Source: Bacteroides cutis (GTDB taxonomy: Bacteria; Bacteroidota; Bacteroidia; Bacteroidales; Bacteroidaceae). From it: a stretch of 64,000 bases of DNA. Each line of letters begins with the position of its first letter. Position 1 is the first letter of the stretch. Shown in pieces: positions 18,735-28,243 of the stretch. The notes below the pieces were generated by a model that saw only the letters and a program-made list of their open reading frames with translations, made no database searches and had not been told where the DNA came from. The stretch spans positions 62,001-126,000 of the forward strand of contig NZ_OEST01000005.1 in the NCBI RefSeq assembly GCF_900241005.1, given 5' to 3'. The position numbers and the translations under genes are program-made.

Positions 18735-19577
18735 TTATTTGAACATTGTCAATACATACAGGTAAACTACCGCGGCCGGAATAGCCATTAAAGCACTGTC
18801 GAAACGGTCGAGCATACCACCATGTCCCGGTAATATATTTCCGGAATCTTTTATTCCCAACTGACGCTTCATCAGTGATTCGGTCAGGTCACCCCATGTA
18901 CCGAAGATAACGACAACAATCGCCAATCCTGCCCATTGCCACATTTGCATGAAAGGAAAGAAATGAGCGAAAGCGAAAGAGGACGCTATCGCGAAGACTG
19001 CTCCACCTATGCTGCCTTCCCATGACTTCTTGGGAGAGATACGCTCAAAAAGGCGATGTTTGCCAATCAGTGAACCTACGCAATAGGCACCTGTGTCACT
19101 TAACCAAATGAATACGAAGATAGAGAGTGGCAGGATGGGATTGAAAGTTACACTACTTGTTTCCGGAGTGTTTTGAAATGCCAGTACATTCAGTAAAGCA
19201 AAAGGCAATGCTATGTATAGTTGGCTCAACATTGAAAAGGCCCAGTTGCCGAGAGGATTTTTTTTCTTGAGATAAAGCTCCGTAATCATCATGTAGAGTA
19301 ATAAAACTAAATAGGGGAGAAATACACGCGCATCGGTAGCTGAAGTACAGAATGCCATTAAGGCAAGGAATAAATAAGCCCCTCCCAAGGCTGTGATTGT
19401 CTTGTTGATATTCACCTCACCGTTTTGATTGACTAAATGGGCGAATTCATGGACACTTAACGCACTGATAATGGTAAATAAAATACCGAATGAAAGGGGG
19501 CTGTAAAGTATACAGCCCACCAATACGACTACAAATAGTGCTCCTGTGACAGCACGTTGTATGAAATTATTTTTCAC
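18735..19577 (-). CDS. cdsA: Phosphatidate cytidylyltransferase
   Basis: This 280-residue polytopic inner-membrane enzyme makes CDP-diacylglycerol from CTP and phosphatidic acid, the entry to phospholipid synthesis. Around seven hydrophobic segments are visible. The family signature near the C terminus is present (GDLTESLMKRQLGIKDSG, then LPGHGGMLDRFDS), with the preceding SPKKSWEGSIGG motif. It is the last gene of rsfS-ftsH-cdsA, starting 12 bp after ftsH. Confidence 0.96.
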   Translation of the reverse strand: MKNNFIQRAVTGALFVVVLVGCILYSPLSFGILFTIISALSVHEFAHLVNQNGEVNINKTITALGGAYLFLALMAFCTSATDARVFLPYLVLLLYMMITELYLKKKNPLGNWAFSMLSQLYIALPFALLNVLAFQNTPETSSVTFNPILPLSIFVFIWLSDTGAYCVGSLIGKHRLFERISPKKSWEGSIGGAVFAIASSFAFAHFFPFMQMWQWAGLAIVVVIFGTWGDLTESLMKRQLGIKDSGNILPGHGGMLDRFDSALMAIPAAVVYLYVLTMFK

Positions 19578-19589
19578 GGTGTTTCCGTT

Positions 19590-21692
19590 TTAGTTTTTAG
19601 ATTCAGATTTTTTGGAAGGTTCGGAAAGCGATTTATTATCATCAGCCGTTTTACCATTCTCTGTATTTGGACTGTTATTGACATCCTTATCCTCTTCTTC
19701 TTTTACTTCTTTTTCAGTTTCTACGGCAATCAAAGCTTCTTGTTCTTCTGCTTTCTTCAACTCATCTGAGATTTTGGTTGCACTGATTATTTCTTCCGAA
19801 CGTGAAGCCCATGGACGTTTGCCGAAGATTTGTTCTACATCTTCAGCAAAGATGACTTCCTTGTCTATCAACAATTGAGCTAACTTGTTATGGCCTTCTT
19901 TGTTATCGGAAAGTATCTTCTTGGCACGTTCATACTGCTCATTGACCATGCGTTTAACTTCTTCGTCAATCAGTTCGGCGGTTTTTTCACTGTACGGACG
20001 ATTGAACGAGTACTCCTCGTTATTATAATAACAAAGGTTCGGCAATTTATCACTCATACCCAGATAAGCAATCATACCGTATGCTTGTTTTGTGACGCGT
20101 TCCAAATCGTTCATGGCACCGGTAGATATTCTGCCTAAGAATAAGTCTTCGGCAGCACGTCCACCTAAAGTGGCGCACATTTCGTCCAACATTTGCTCTT
20201 TGGTAGTAATTTGACGTTCCTCAGGCAAATACCAAGCGGCGCCTAATGCACGACCACGTGGTACGATAGTTACTTTGATTAACGGATTGGCATATTCCAA
20301 TAACCAAGATATACTGGCATGACCGGCTTCGTGCATGGCAATGGAACGACGTTCCGCTTCTGTCGTAATCTTCGTTTTCTTTTCCAAGCCACCTACGATA
20401 CGGTCTACAGCATCCAGGAAGTCTTGCTTACCTACGAATTTCTTTCCATGACGGGCAGCAATCAGTGCGGCTTCGTTACAGACATTGGCGATGTCTGCAC
20501 CCGAGAAGCCCGGAGTTTGGCGAGCTAACAAGTCTACATCAACCGTATTGTCTATTTTAATGGGGCGTAAATGTACGCCGAATACTTCTTTACGTTCGTT
20601 CAGATCGGGCAAGTCGACGTGAATTTGACGGTCGAAACGTCCGGCACGCAGCAAAGCCTTGTCCAAAACATCTACACGATTGGTTGCTGCAAGGATAATG
20701 ACACCACTGTTGGAACCGAATCCGTCCATTTCCGTCAATAATTGGTTTAAGGTGTTCTCACGTTCATCATTACCACCCATGGCAGCAGCCTTGGCACGGG
20801 CACGTCCCACAGCATCAATTTCATCGATAAATACGATACAAGGTGCTTTTTCTTTGGCTTGACGGAACAAGTCACGTACACGTGACGCACCTACACCGAC
20901 AAACATTTCTACGAAATCGGAACCTGCCAATGAGAAGAACGGCACGTTTGCTTCTCCTGCCACAGCTTTTGCGAGCAAGGTTTTACCTGTTCCCGGAGGT
21001 CCTACAAGTAATGCACCTTTAGGTATTTTACCTCCCAGGTCAGTATATTTTTGCGGTTCTTTCAGGAATTCTACAATCTCTTCTACTTCTTGTTTGGCTT
21101 CGGCAAGTCCGGCTACGTCTTTGAAGGTAATCTTTATAGGAGAGCCTTTCTCAAATAATTGGGCCTTGGATTTTCCTACACTGAAGATGCCGCCACCTCC
21201 GCCCATGCCTCCGCCGCCACTCCAGCGACGTGACAGGAATATCCAGAAACCGATAAGGAATGCAAAGGGTAGGATTTGCCAAAGGATTGCGCCGAAATAG
21301 TTACGCTTCTTTTCGTAGCTGATGGAACCGTCGAAACGGGCTTCGTCCTTTTCTTTTTGCAAGAAGTCACCCAAACTTTCACGGGAAGGGGCTTCGGTAG
21401 TGATAAGCGGATTTTTACCTACTCGACTGGAGTCTGCATGAAAAACATTGGCTACAAATTGCGGTTTGACGAATGCTTCTACGGAATTGTCGTCATAACC
21501 GGTTATTTTACTGATATAGCCGTTACGAACATACTGCTGAAACTCATCGTATGGAATGTTTCTGGTAGCTGTATCGTTTTCGTTGGCAAAATATAAGCCC
21601 AATAGCATCATAGCTATTATCATATACAACCAGTTCAGGTTGAACTTGGGCATGTTGGTTTTGATAGGTTTCTTGTTGTTATTATTTTCCAT
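19590..21692 (-). CDS. ftsH: ATP-dependent zinc metalloprotease FtsH
   Basis: This 700-residue AAA+ protease degrades membrane and regulatory proteins at the inner membrane. Two membrane segments (about residues 20-36 and 132-153) bracket a periplasmic domain, followed by a Gly-rich linker. Walker A GPPGTGKT is at about 231-238, Walker [12 protein letters not shown] follows, the second region of homology is [19 protein letters not shown], and the zinc motif HEAGH is at about 454-458. The C terminus is a long charged tail ([11 protein letters not shown]...), longer than in E. coli FtsH. It lies between rsfS (9-bp gap) and cdsA (12-bp gap). Confidence 0.98.
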   Translation of the reverse strand: MENNNNKKPIKTNMPKFNLNWLYMIIAMMLLGLYFANENDTATRNIPYDEFQQYVRNGYISKITGYDDNSVEAFVKPQFVANVFHADSSRVGKNPLITTEAPSRESLGDFLQKEKDEARFDGSISYEKKRNYFGAILWQILPFAFLIGFWIFLSRRWSGGGGMGGGGGIFSVGKSKAQLFEKGSPIKITFKDVAGLAEAKQEVEEIVEFLKEPQKYTDLGGKIPKGALLVGPPGTGKTLLAKAVAGEANVPFFSLAGSDFVEMFVGVGASRVRDLFRQAKEKAPCIVFIDEIDAVGRARAKAAAMGGNDERENTLNQLLTEMDGFGSNSGVIILAATNRVDVLDKALLRAGRFDRQIHVDLPDLNERKEVFGVHLRPIKIDNTVDVDLLARQTPGFSGADIANVCNEAALIAARHGKKFVGKQDFLDAVDRIVGGLEKKTKITTEAERRSIAMHEAGHASISWLLEYANPLIKVTIVPRGRALGAAWYLPEERQITTKEQMLDEMCATLGGRAAEDLFLGRISTGAMNDLERVTKQAYGMIAYLGMSDKLPNLCYYNNEEYSFNRPYSEKTAELIDEEVKRMVNEQYERAKKILSDNKEGHNKLAQLLIDKEVIFAEDVEQIFGKRPWASRSEEIISATKISDELKKAEEQEALIAVETEKEVKEEEDKDVNNSPNTENGKTADDNKSLSEPSKKSESKN

Positions 21693-21701
21693 AAATCTTT
21701 G

Positions 21702-22061
21702 TTAATCGAGGTCAGGGATTTGGGTTAATTTGGCGTCTGCCCAAAGATGTTCCAAATTGTAAAAATCTCGTACTTCTGGTAAGAATACATGAACCAATAC
21801 GTCGGCATAATCCATGGCTACCCATTCGGCATTGCGTAACCCGTCAATGGCAAAAGGTTTACTGTCAGCACCTTTACGGGTGAAATCTTTTACAGATTCA
21901 ACGATGGCGTTCACTTGACTGGGAGAATTTCCTTGACAGATTACGAAGTAATTACAAATCGTATCGTCTATATGGGTAAGGTCTGCTATAACGATATTTT
22001 TACCTTTTTTTTCTTGAATACCTTCTGTTATTTGTTGAATAAGTTTTTTTGCTTCGTTCAT
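21702..22061 (-). CDS. rsfS: Ribosome silencing factor RsfS (Iojap family)
   Basis: This 119-residue protein binds ribosomal protein L14 on the large subunit and blocks subunit joining when nutrients are scarce. The Iojap domain is clear: KGKNIVIADLTHIDDTICNYFVICQGNSPSQVNAIVE and the conserved end EWVAMDYADVLVHVFLPEVRDFYNLEHLWADAK. It is the first gene of the rsfS-ftsH-cdsA operon. A candidate promoter box (TATATTTG) lies 28 bp upstream. Confidence 0.96.
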   Translation of the reverse strand: MNEAKKLIQQITEGIQEKKGKNIVIADLTHIDDTICNYFVICQGNSPSQVNAIVESVKDFTRKGADSKPFAIDGLRNAEWVAMDYADVLVHVFLPEVRDFYNLEHLWADAKLTQIPDLD

Positions 22062-22089
22062 TACACATTATTAATATTAAAACAGTTGA

Positions 22090-22097
22090 CAAATATA
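22090..22097 (-). promoter_or_regulatory. Candidate -7 box for rsfS-ftsH-cdsA (TATATTTG)
   Basis: The minus strand reads TATATTTG 28 bp before rsfS. A TTTG sequence lies at 22114-22117, but the spacing (16 bp) is shorter than the usual 19-21. Confidence 0.45.
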
Positions 22098-22218
22098 CAT
22101 TGATTTCTTATACCAAACACGTAAAAGGGAAAAAGTCTTTTATTTTTTGATTTTTTTTAGGTATATAATTCTTTGGCTTACGGTGGCTTATCAGTTTTTA
22201 GTGAAAAAAACGGTGGAA

Positions 22219-22252
22219 TTTGTTTTGGTTTATAGAAATCTTTGTATCTTTG
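22219..22252 (+). promoter_or_regulatory. Promoter for tRNA-Gln
   Basis: The -7 box TATCTTTG is at 22245-22252. TTTG elements occur at 22219-22222 (22-bp spacing) and 22224-22227 (17 bp), bracketing the usual distance. The tRNA starts 28 bp downstream. Confidence 0.6.
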
Positions 22253-22280
22253 CAACCGCAAAACAGAAATGACCTGTTAT

Positions 22281-22351
22281 TGGGCTATGGTGTAATGGTA
22301 ACACTACAGATTCTGGTCCTGTCATTCCTGGTTCGAATCCAGGTAGCCCAA
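22281..22351 (+). tRNA. tRNA-Gln(CTG)
   Basis: The acceptor arms TGGGCTA and TAGCCCA pair perfectly over 7 bp. The T arm is CCTGG-TTCGAAT-CCAGG. The anticodon loop is TTCTGGT, giving CTG (reads CAG codons). The D arm GTGTAATGGTAACAC is compact. The last anticodon-stem pair would be A-C if the loop is seven bases, a small irregularity. No CCA end is encoded (discriminator A, then ACTATC), so CCA is added after transcription. A terminator follows 30 bp later. Confidence 0.95.
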
Positions 22352-22380
22352 CTATCATACAGTCAAATTAGGTCAAAAAT

Positions 22381-22413
22381 CCACTAAAAACGCAAGTTTT
22401 AGTGGGTTTTTTT
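22381..22413 (+). terminator. Terminator after tRNA-Gln
   Basis: CCACTAAAA pairs with TTTTAGTGG around a short loop, followed by an uninterrupted T run. Confidence 0.85.
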
Positions 22414-22445
22414 GTTGAGTTTCGACCATGTACGAAAATAATCTG

Positions 22446-22453
22446 TAATTTTG
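22446..22453 (+). promoter_or_regulatory. Candidate -7 box for the AICAR transformylase gene (TAATTTTG)
   Basis: An exact TAnnTTTG match 28 bp before the start codon and downstream of the tRNA terminator. Confidence 0.5.
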
Positions 22454-22481
22454 TTGCAATTCAACTCAAACTATAAAAATT

Positions 22482-23660
22482 ATGACGAAAGAACTATCAC
22501 TCAAGTACGGTTGTAATCCTAATCAGAAGCCGGCCCGCATCTTTATGCAGGAGGGAGAATTACCTATTGAAGTATTGAATGGACGTCCGGGATATATCAA
22601 TTTTTTGGATGCTTTGAACGGATGGCAGTTGGTAAAAGAATTGAAAGAGGCAACCGGTATGCCGGCAGCTACTTCATTTAAACATGTAAGTCCTGCGGGT
22701 GCAGCTATCGGCTTGGAATTGAATGAAACAATGAAGAAGATTTATTTTGTGGACGGTTTACCTCTATCTCCGCTTGCCAATGCATACGTGCGTGCTCGTG
22801 GCGCCGATCGTATGTCATCTTATGGTGATTTTATAGCTCTGAGTGATATCTGTGATGAGGCAACTGCTCGTTTCATCAATCGGGAAGTATCGGATGGTGT
22901 CATTGCCCCGGGATATACTGAGGAGGCTCTTGAGATATTGAAAAACAAACGTAAGGGTACTTATAATGTAATCAAGATTAATTCTGATTATAAACCGGCG
23001 CCGGTAGAACGTAAGGATGTGTTTGGTATTACTTTTGAACAAGGTCGGAATGAAATCAAGCTGAATGGTGATGATTTGTTTGCAAATATTCCTACTCAAA
23101 ACAAAAATTTTCCTGATACGGCAAAGTCTGATTTGATGATTGCACTGATTACTTTGAAGTATACGCAGTCCAATTCAGTATGCTATGTAAAGGATGGACA
23201 GGCTATCGGTATTGGTGCTGGACAACAGAGTCGTATCCATTGTACCCGTTTAGCAGGAAATAAAGCGGATATTTGGTATTTGCGCCAACATCCTAAAGTG
23301 TTGAACTTACCTTGGATGGAGAATATACGTCGTGCCGATCGTGATAATACCATTGATATTTATATTAGTGCCGACCATGAAGATGTACTTGCTGATGGAG
23401 TTTGGCAACAATTCTTTACCGAAAAGCCGGAAGTATTGACTCGCGAAGAGAAACGTGCATGGCTGGATACATTGAAAGGGGTGTCTTTAGGTTCAGATGC
23501 GTTCTTCCCGTTTGGTGACAACATAGAACGTGCCCATAAGAGTGGGGTGGAATATATCGCTCAGGCAGGTGGCTCGGTTCGTGATGACCATGTTATTGCG
23601 ACTTGTGATAAATATGGTATAGCGATGACATTCACGGGTATCCGTTTATTCCATCATTAA
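22482..23660 (+). CDS. Phosphoribosylaminoimidazolecarboxamide (AICAR) formyltransferase, standalone
   Basis: This 392-residue protein is an AICAR transformylase domain on its own. Its catalytic Lys-His pair is visible in SFKHVSPAGAA (about residues 66-76), and it ends in the conserved block SGVEYIAQAGGSVRDDHVIATCDKYGIAMTFTGIRLFHH. The usual PurH has an N-terminal IMP cyclohydrolase domain of about 200 residues, which is missing here and not encoded upstream. It transfers a formyl group from 10-formyl-tetrahydrofolate to AICAR in purine synthesis. Bacteroides genomes often carry such a single-domain enzyme besides full-length PurH; whether it is redundant or a salvage version cannot be told here. 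It has its own promoter and is followed by a long hairpin. Confidence 0.93.
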   Translation: MTKELSLKYGCNPNQKPARIFMQEGELPIEVLNGRPGYINFLDALNGWQLVKELKEATGMPAATSFKHVSPAGAAIGLELNETMKKIYFVDGLPLSPLANAYVRARGADRMSSYGDFIALSDICDEATARFINREVSDGVIAPGYTEEALEILKNKRKGTYNVIKINSDYKPAPVERKDVFGITFEQGRNEIKLNGDDLFANIPTQNKNFPDTAKSDLMIALITLKYTQSNSVCYVKDGQAIGIGAGQQSRIHCTRLAGNKADIWYLRQHPKVLNLPWMENIRRADRDNTIDIYISADHEDVLADGVWQQFFTEKPEVLTREEKRAWLDTLKGVSLGSDAFFPFGDNIERAHKSGVEYIAQAGGSVRDDHVIATCDKYGIAMTFTGIRLFHH

Positions 23661-23681
23661 GAGGAGGGTTTTGATATTTTT

Positions 23682-23742
23682 CAGGCATGAATCGCACAAG
23701 TGCTATTGATTTTCTGTACACTAGCAGTGCAATTCATGCCTG
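23682..23742 (+). terminator. Long inverted repeat after the AICAR transformylase gene
   Basis: A 16-bp stem (CAGGCATGAATCGCAC with its complement, one G-T pair) encloses about 29 nt that contain an inner AGTGCT/AGCAGT pairing. It is followed by only a weak T run, so it may be a terminator or an intergenic repeat. Confidence 0.6.
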
Positions 23743-23775
23743 ATCTTTAATAATTATGTGGGTTTTGAAAATTTG

Positions 23776-26181
23776 CTATAGAACTGTTACATCAGTTCCT
23801 ATTTTTAGAGTTTCTTGATTTTTAGGATCTGCAATCTGTATATCTACTACTTTACCGTTCTTCTTTTGAATTTGAACGACACATGGTTTCACTGCTTTTA
23901 CTTTAGTCTTGCCATTGTCAAACATTCCTGGTTTAAAGAACACAATCTGTATCAAACCTAGCTTCTCATTGCTTACAGCCTGTATATCTGCATCATTTCG
24001 TTCAATTTTTACTTCCGGTTTGCTTTTCAAATCTGTTGTATTGTTTACTCCAGGAACGATGATATAGGCATAAGATGCACCTTGTGGAGATTTTCCATGA
24101 TTGATAGTGAGGTTGAATACAGGCATACTGACTTCTGCTGCTGAATAATTAAAGTTGATTTTAGCCCAATTACCTTTCTGATCTCCTAATTTCAGTTTCA
24201 TATTTTCTGCTTGCGGAAAGTAATAAGCAACATTGTCGTGCCATATCCATTGAGGAGCTGTTTGATATGTAAATTCTCCTCTTTTTATCATTTGACTGGT
24301 CTTACCGGTATTGATCCAAACTTCTCCGTTCAAATGGCATTGGTTGATTGTAGTAACAATGTTTTCTGATACATTTGATGTGATACCCGCTCCCAAGCAT
24401 ACTATTTCGTTATCGAATAAGAACCAGGATTTGCGTGCTTTTACTCCATAATCATTCATATCGAAAGTCATGACTCCATGTTTTCCGTCAGATACTCCTC
24501 CCGTAAAAGTACATGTACCTTTAGTCCCCCAGTCGGCAGGATTACGCTTTTCACCGGCGGGTACTGTAGTTCCGGGTATTTTATCCCACTCCCATACAGG
24601 AAATATGTCAGTATATTCATTTCCATGAACACGGATATTGGTAGCTCCGTCACTCATGTAAGTTCCGTACAAATTCTCACCGTTTCCACTTTCAGTCTTG
24701 TTGGTACGAGTAGAAGCGGTACGAATGGAAATATCATAATTTTTGCGATTATGCAACATGTAGTCTGAACAGTAATACATCACATTACGATCCGAACGCT
24801 TGTATGATGCATCTTGAGTGAGAAAACGATGAGCGATAGCAGCGTATTCATCGGTATGGTCCGGGTCGAGGGATTGCAGATTTCGAAATAACGAGGCGCA
24901 ATCTCCGTAGTCCAAGATACCCGTACGGCTGACACCTCTTCCGGTTACACTGAAATCCAGATGCCTTCCACGAAACACGTTAAGATAGGTGTTACGTGTA
25001 AAGTCAGAGAATAATTTAAGTTTATTGTCATTCATGGCAAATTTTGTACCGAGCAGAATGTTACCCATACGTACAATATTATCGACGAAGACTGTTCCAT
25101 AGCCTCCGATGTAAAGTTGAGAACCATGTTGATGATAAGACATATCCTTTTGTATTCCTTCTGCCTTAACTATTTGTACCGGATAGAATATTTCATCGGC
25201 ATTCACACTTACAATACTGTCGTTTTTCTGTAAACATCCTCTCACCAGATGATGAATGGCGATGTCCATTTTGTTGGCTCCCGTCCATTTACGTGGATCG
25301 CTCCGTTCACTCATTGTCTTATAAATCGGTTCGTAGATTTCTGGTGCCAATTTCTGTTGTCCGGTGGCCATCAGGGCGAGTAAAGAAGCCTGCGTTTGTG
25401 GCACAGAGATTTGATTATACCACCAGTTGTGACAAATAGGATCTTGCTTTATCCAATATTTTAGGGCTGTATTGATGGCATCGAACAACACCTTATTACC
25501 ATAGTAAGCAGAACGCTTGTCGGTATAAGATGTAGCAATGGTAACCAGGCGTTTTAGATGCTCTACCGGTTCCCAATTTGTACGAAAATAGCAAGCATAG
25601 TCCAAATCGTTCCATTTACCTTCCGCTGTCATTGAACGTAACAACTTTTCAGTGGAGGCATCTGTTTTTGCCGGGGTAGCTTTTTCGTATATTTCTGTAC
25701 GGATACATTCAAGAATACGCTCATATTCATCTTGAGGGACAGAAATGTAGATATCACTCTTTCTTCCGTTTGCCGGATTAAAATAAGATGAATGAACCGG
25801 TGCTTCATGTGTCACATGACCTGTTATCTCCAAATTGACAGTCCCTTTTGATGCACGGTTACTGTATACTTCCGCAACTAGGTTGATGTCGGTTTCTGTT
25901 CTTCCCTGGGGATGATAAATCAAACGGATACTTCCTTTCTCTCCCGGCTGATAGGCTTCTTTGGACCATTCAGCCGAAGTACATCCACAACTGGTGATAA
26001 CGTTTTTGATGAGTAATGGCTTGTCACCGGTATTCATAAACTGGAAATCGTGACTGATATCGCCATTCTTTTCTTGTACAGTACCCCATTCTACTTTTGT
26101 TTCCGAGAAAGTGATTTCTTGCGCTCGTGTAAGTCCGTTCACTGCAAGTAAAAACAAACTTAAAGTTAGAATTCTTTTCAT
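23776..26181 (-). CDS. Exported DUF1573 - polysaccharide lyase family 8-like fusion
   Basis: This 801-residue protein has a Sec signal peptide (residues 1-20). Residues about 25-125 form a DUF1573 beta-sandwich with the typical NTGDKPLLIKNVITSCGCTSAEW motif. From about residue 165 to the end it resembles chondroitin/hyaluronate lyases of family PL8: the helical toroid with NWWYNQISVP (about 250), TGANKMDIAIHHLVRG, the catalytic region DMSYHQHGSQLYIGGYG (about 347-361; His and Tyr of the PL8 site) and RGRHLDFSVTGRGVSR (about 400-413; substrate Arg), then the super-sandwich domain. It likely cleaves uronic-acid-containing glycosaminoglycans. No susC/susD or sulfatase genes are nearby. The family assignment rests on motif recognition and the substrate is inferred. 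Confidence 0.82.
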   Translation of the reverse strand: MKRILTLSLFLLAVNGLTRAQEITFSETKVEWGTVQEKNGDISHDFQFMNTGDKPLLIKNVITSCGCTSAEWSKEAYQPGEKGSIRLIYHPQGRTETDINLVAEVYSNRASKGTVNLEITGHVTHEAPVHSSYFNPANGRKSDIYISVPQDEYERILECIRTEIYEKATPAKTDASTEKLLRSMTAEGKWNDLDYACYFRTNWEPVEHLKRLVTIATSYTDKRSAYYGNKVLFDAINTALKYWIKQDPICHNWWYNQISVPQTQASLLALMATGQQKLAPEIYEPIYKTMSERSDPRKWTGANKMDIAIHHLVRGCLQKNDSIVSVNADEIFYPVQIVKAEGIQKDMSYHQHGSQLYIGGYGTVFVDNIVRMGNILLGTKFAMNDNKLKLFSDFTRNTYLNVFRGRHLDFSVTGRGVSRTGILDYGDCASLFRNLQSLDPDHTDEYAAIAHRFLTQDASYKRSDRNVMYYCSDYMLHNRKNYDISIRTASTRTNKTESGNGENLYGTYMSDGATNIRVHGNEYTDIFPVWEWDKIPGTTVPAGEKRNPADWGTKGTCTFTGGVSDGKHGVMTFDMNDYGVKARKSWFLFDNEIVCLGAGITSNVSENIVTTINQCHLNGEVWINTGKTSQMIKRGEFTYQTAPQWIWHDNVAYYFPQAENMKLKLGDQKGNWAKINFNYSAAEVSMPVFNLTINHGKSPQGASYAYIIVPGVNNTTDLKSKPEVKIERNDADIQAVSNEKLGLIQIVFFKPGMFDNGKTKVKAVKPCVVQIQKKNGKVVDIQIADPKNQETLKIGTDVTVL

Positions 26182-26204
26182 TATTCAGTATTATATGGTT
26201 AGAT

Positions 26205-26253
26205 GAAAAAGAGGTTATGTCAAAAGTATCCTATTCTTTTGGCATAACCTCTT
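26205..26253 (-). terminator. Terminator of the DUF349 gene overlapping a possible PL8-gene promoter
   Basis: AGAGGTTATGTCAAAAG pairs with CTTTTGGCATAACCTCT; on the minus strand it is followed by TTTTTC. Inside it the minus strand also reads TACTTTTG (26221-26228), an exact -7 box 40 bp before the PL8 gene start. Confidence 0.7.
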
Positions 26254-26269
26254 AGATTTTGTTTAGAAG

Positions 26270-28126
26270 TTATTCAGCCTCTTTGATTGAATTGTCAATT
26301 ACTTTGATTTTCTGTTTTACTAACTCAATGTCTCCTTTTAGTTTCTCTGCCTTACGGTTTAGTTCGGTCAACAAGTTATTTCCTTTTTTGGAAGATGCTG
26401 TTAGAAAACCGAGATTATTTTCATAGGTTTGCAGTTCATTCTTCATGTTCTCACAGCTACGAACCAGTTTCTCTCGTTCACGATAAAGAGCTTGCGGGCT
26501 ACCTTCCTGAATATTACTGATAGATGATTTGAAATTGCTCAACTTCTTATTGGAAGCATTGATATTAAAACGATCAAACTGTTTATCTATCAGGTTATGA
26601 TATTGCTTGTAAATTTTGTCTTTCTCTTTAAACGGTACATGGCCTATGTTATTCCACTCTTTCATCAGGCTGCGCACCAATTGTGTGGCCTCTTCTACGT
26701 CCATATTCTCATCGATGGTATTCAACTTTTCGATGATGGCTTTCTTTTTGTCCAGATTTTCTTGTTCAACAGAACGCTGGGAAGAAGTAGCTTTGTTCTT
26801 TTGCTCAAAGAAATAGTCGCAAGCAGAGATAAAACGTTTCCAAACGGCATCCGAATATTTCTTGGAAACAGGCCCGATCGTTTTCCATTCTTTTTGCAAT
26901 TTGGTCAGTTCATCGGCGGTGGCTTTCCAATCAGTACTCTCTTTTAATGCTTCTGCTTTTTCACACAAAGTACGTTTCTTATCCAGATTTTCATTCATAC
27001 CCTCTTTCAGAGTTTTGAAGAATTCGCCTTTTTTACGGAAGAACTCATCACATGCCTTACGGAAACGTTCGAAAATCTTCACATTCATCTTTTGCGGTGC
27101 AAAACCGATAGTCTTCCATTTATTCTGTAGGGCGATGATTTCCTGAGTTTTGGTTTCCCAGGTAGCGAAATTGGTCAATTCGTTGTAGTCAATTGCCTCA
27201 ATAATTTCGCAGATTACAGTCTTTTGGTCGAGATTATTCTGTTCCGTTTCTTTCAGTGATTCAAAATGTTGCTGATGATGACGGTTTACAGTGGTAGATG
27301 CAGTCTTGAAACGTACCCATATTTCGTCACGCAGTTCTTTGGCTACAGGACCCGTATCACGGAATTCCTGATGTAACTTCTGTAATTGGTGGAAAGCGGA
27401 TACTACATCTGGTTCGTCTGCCAATTTCTCGGCAGCCTCACAGAGATGTGTCTTAATTTCCAGATTTTTTTTAAAGTCATATTCGCGGAACTCATTGTTT
27501 AACTTCAGTAGGTCGTAGAACTTCTCGACATATAGCTGATAATTTTTCCAAAGTTCATTTATTTTAGCTTGAGGGATAAGTTTTACTTCATTCCATTGCT
27601 GTTGCAATTTTTTAAATTCCGTATAGTTCTTATTAGCATCTTCAGGAGATTCTACCAACTCTTTCAGTTCCTCGATGATAGAAAGCTTAATTTGCAGATT
27701 AAGCTCTTTCTGTTTTTCTAATTCAGCAGTTAATGCACTTCTTTTTTCTTTAATGACGGACATGATGTTTTTGAATTCTTCTTCCAAAGCATCGGCTTGC
27801 GGAATAAAGTCTTCTGCAACTCCTCCATTTTCAATGAATTGTTTTTTAGCTACTTCCTGCTCTGCATTATGTAGCTTATAGAAAGCCTGTTTCAAACCAT
27901 CTATTTCCGATTTTGCAGCATTCTCCACATTGGTAATAACTCCCTTGAGTTTGGCGAGGATTTCTTCTTTGGTAATTTTTTGAAGCGATTCAGCCGGCTT
28001 TTCAATGGTCAAGGCTTCTTCAGCGGGAGTTTCTGTTGTTGCCGGTTCAGAAACCTCTACTGTTTTTTTTTCTTCTTCTAATTCCACCGGCTTTTCGGGG
28101 AGATTAGTGTCATGAGTGTCCGTCAT
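26270..28126 (-). CDS. DUF349 repeat protein
   Basis: This 618-residue, highly charged, almost entirely helical cytosolic protein contains about five copies of the DUF349 module, each with a pattern such as KTIGFAPQKMNVKIFERFRKACDEFFRKKGEFF or ...WKTIGPVSKKYSDAVWKRFISACDYFFEQK, spaced by 70-75 residues. The N-terminal 60 residues are Glu/Pro/Thr-rich and probably disordered; the C terminus is a coiled coil (GNNLLTELNRKAEKLKGDIELVKQKIKV). There is no signal peptide. The function is unknown; the family is broad in Bacteroidota. It is preceded by mgtE in the same direction, about 117 bp away, and ends at its own strong hairpin. Confidence 0.88.
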   Translation of the reverse strand: MTDTHDTNLPEKPVELEEEKKTVEVSEPATTETPAEEALTIEKPAESLQKITKEEILAKLKGVITNVENAAKSEIDGLKQAFYKLHNAEQEVAKKQFIENGGVAEDFIPQADALEEEFKNIMSVIKEKRSALTAELEKQKELNLQIKLSIIEELKELVESPEDANKNYTEFKKLQQQWNEVKLIPQAKINELWKNYQLYVEKFYDLLKLNNEFREYDFKKNLEIKTHLCEAAEKLADEPDVVSAFHQLQKLHQEFRDTGPVAKELRDEIWVRFKTASTTVNRHHQQHFESLKETEQNNLDQKTVICEIIEAIDYNELTNFATWETKTQEIIALQNKWKTIGFAPQKMNVKIFERFRKACDEFFRKKGEFFKTLKEGMNENLDKKRTLCEKAEALKESTDWKATADELTKLQKEWKTIGPVSKKYSDAVWKRFISACDYFFEQKNKATSSQRSVEQENLDKKKAIIEKLNTIDENMDVEEATQLVRSLMKEWNNIGHVPFKEKDKIYKQYHNLIDKQFDRFNINASNKKLSNFKSSISNIQEGSPQALYREREKLVRSCENMKNELQTYENNLGFLTASSKKGNNLLTELNRKAEKLKGDIELVKQKIKVIDNSIKEAE

Positions 28127-28243
28127 TTGTATTTACTTTTTTAGCAACGGGATATGCCCGTCAGGGTTACATTAGATTACAAATTAATGAAATAAAATGA
28201 TTACTTCATATTTTTTTTCTATGTTTTTTTTGTTTTGACTGTT

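Noticed and set aside
22381..22413. tRNA-adjacent attachment site
   Set aside because: No partial tRNA copy or integrase is present; the repeat after tRNA-Gln is a simple terminator.
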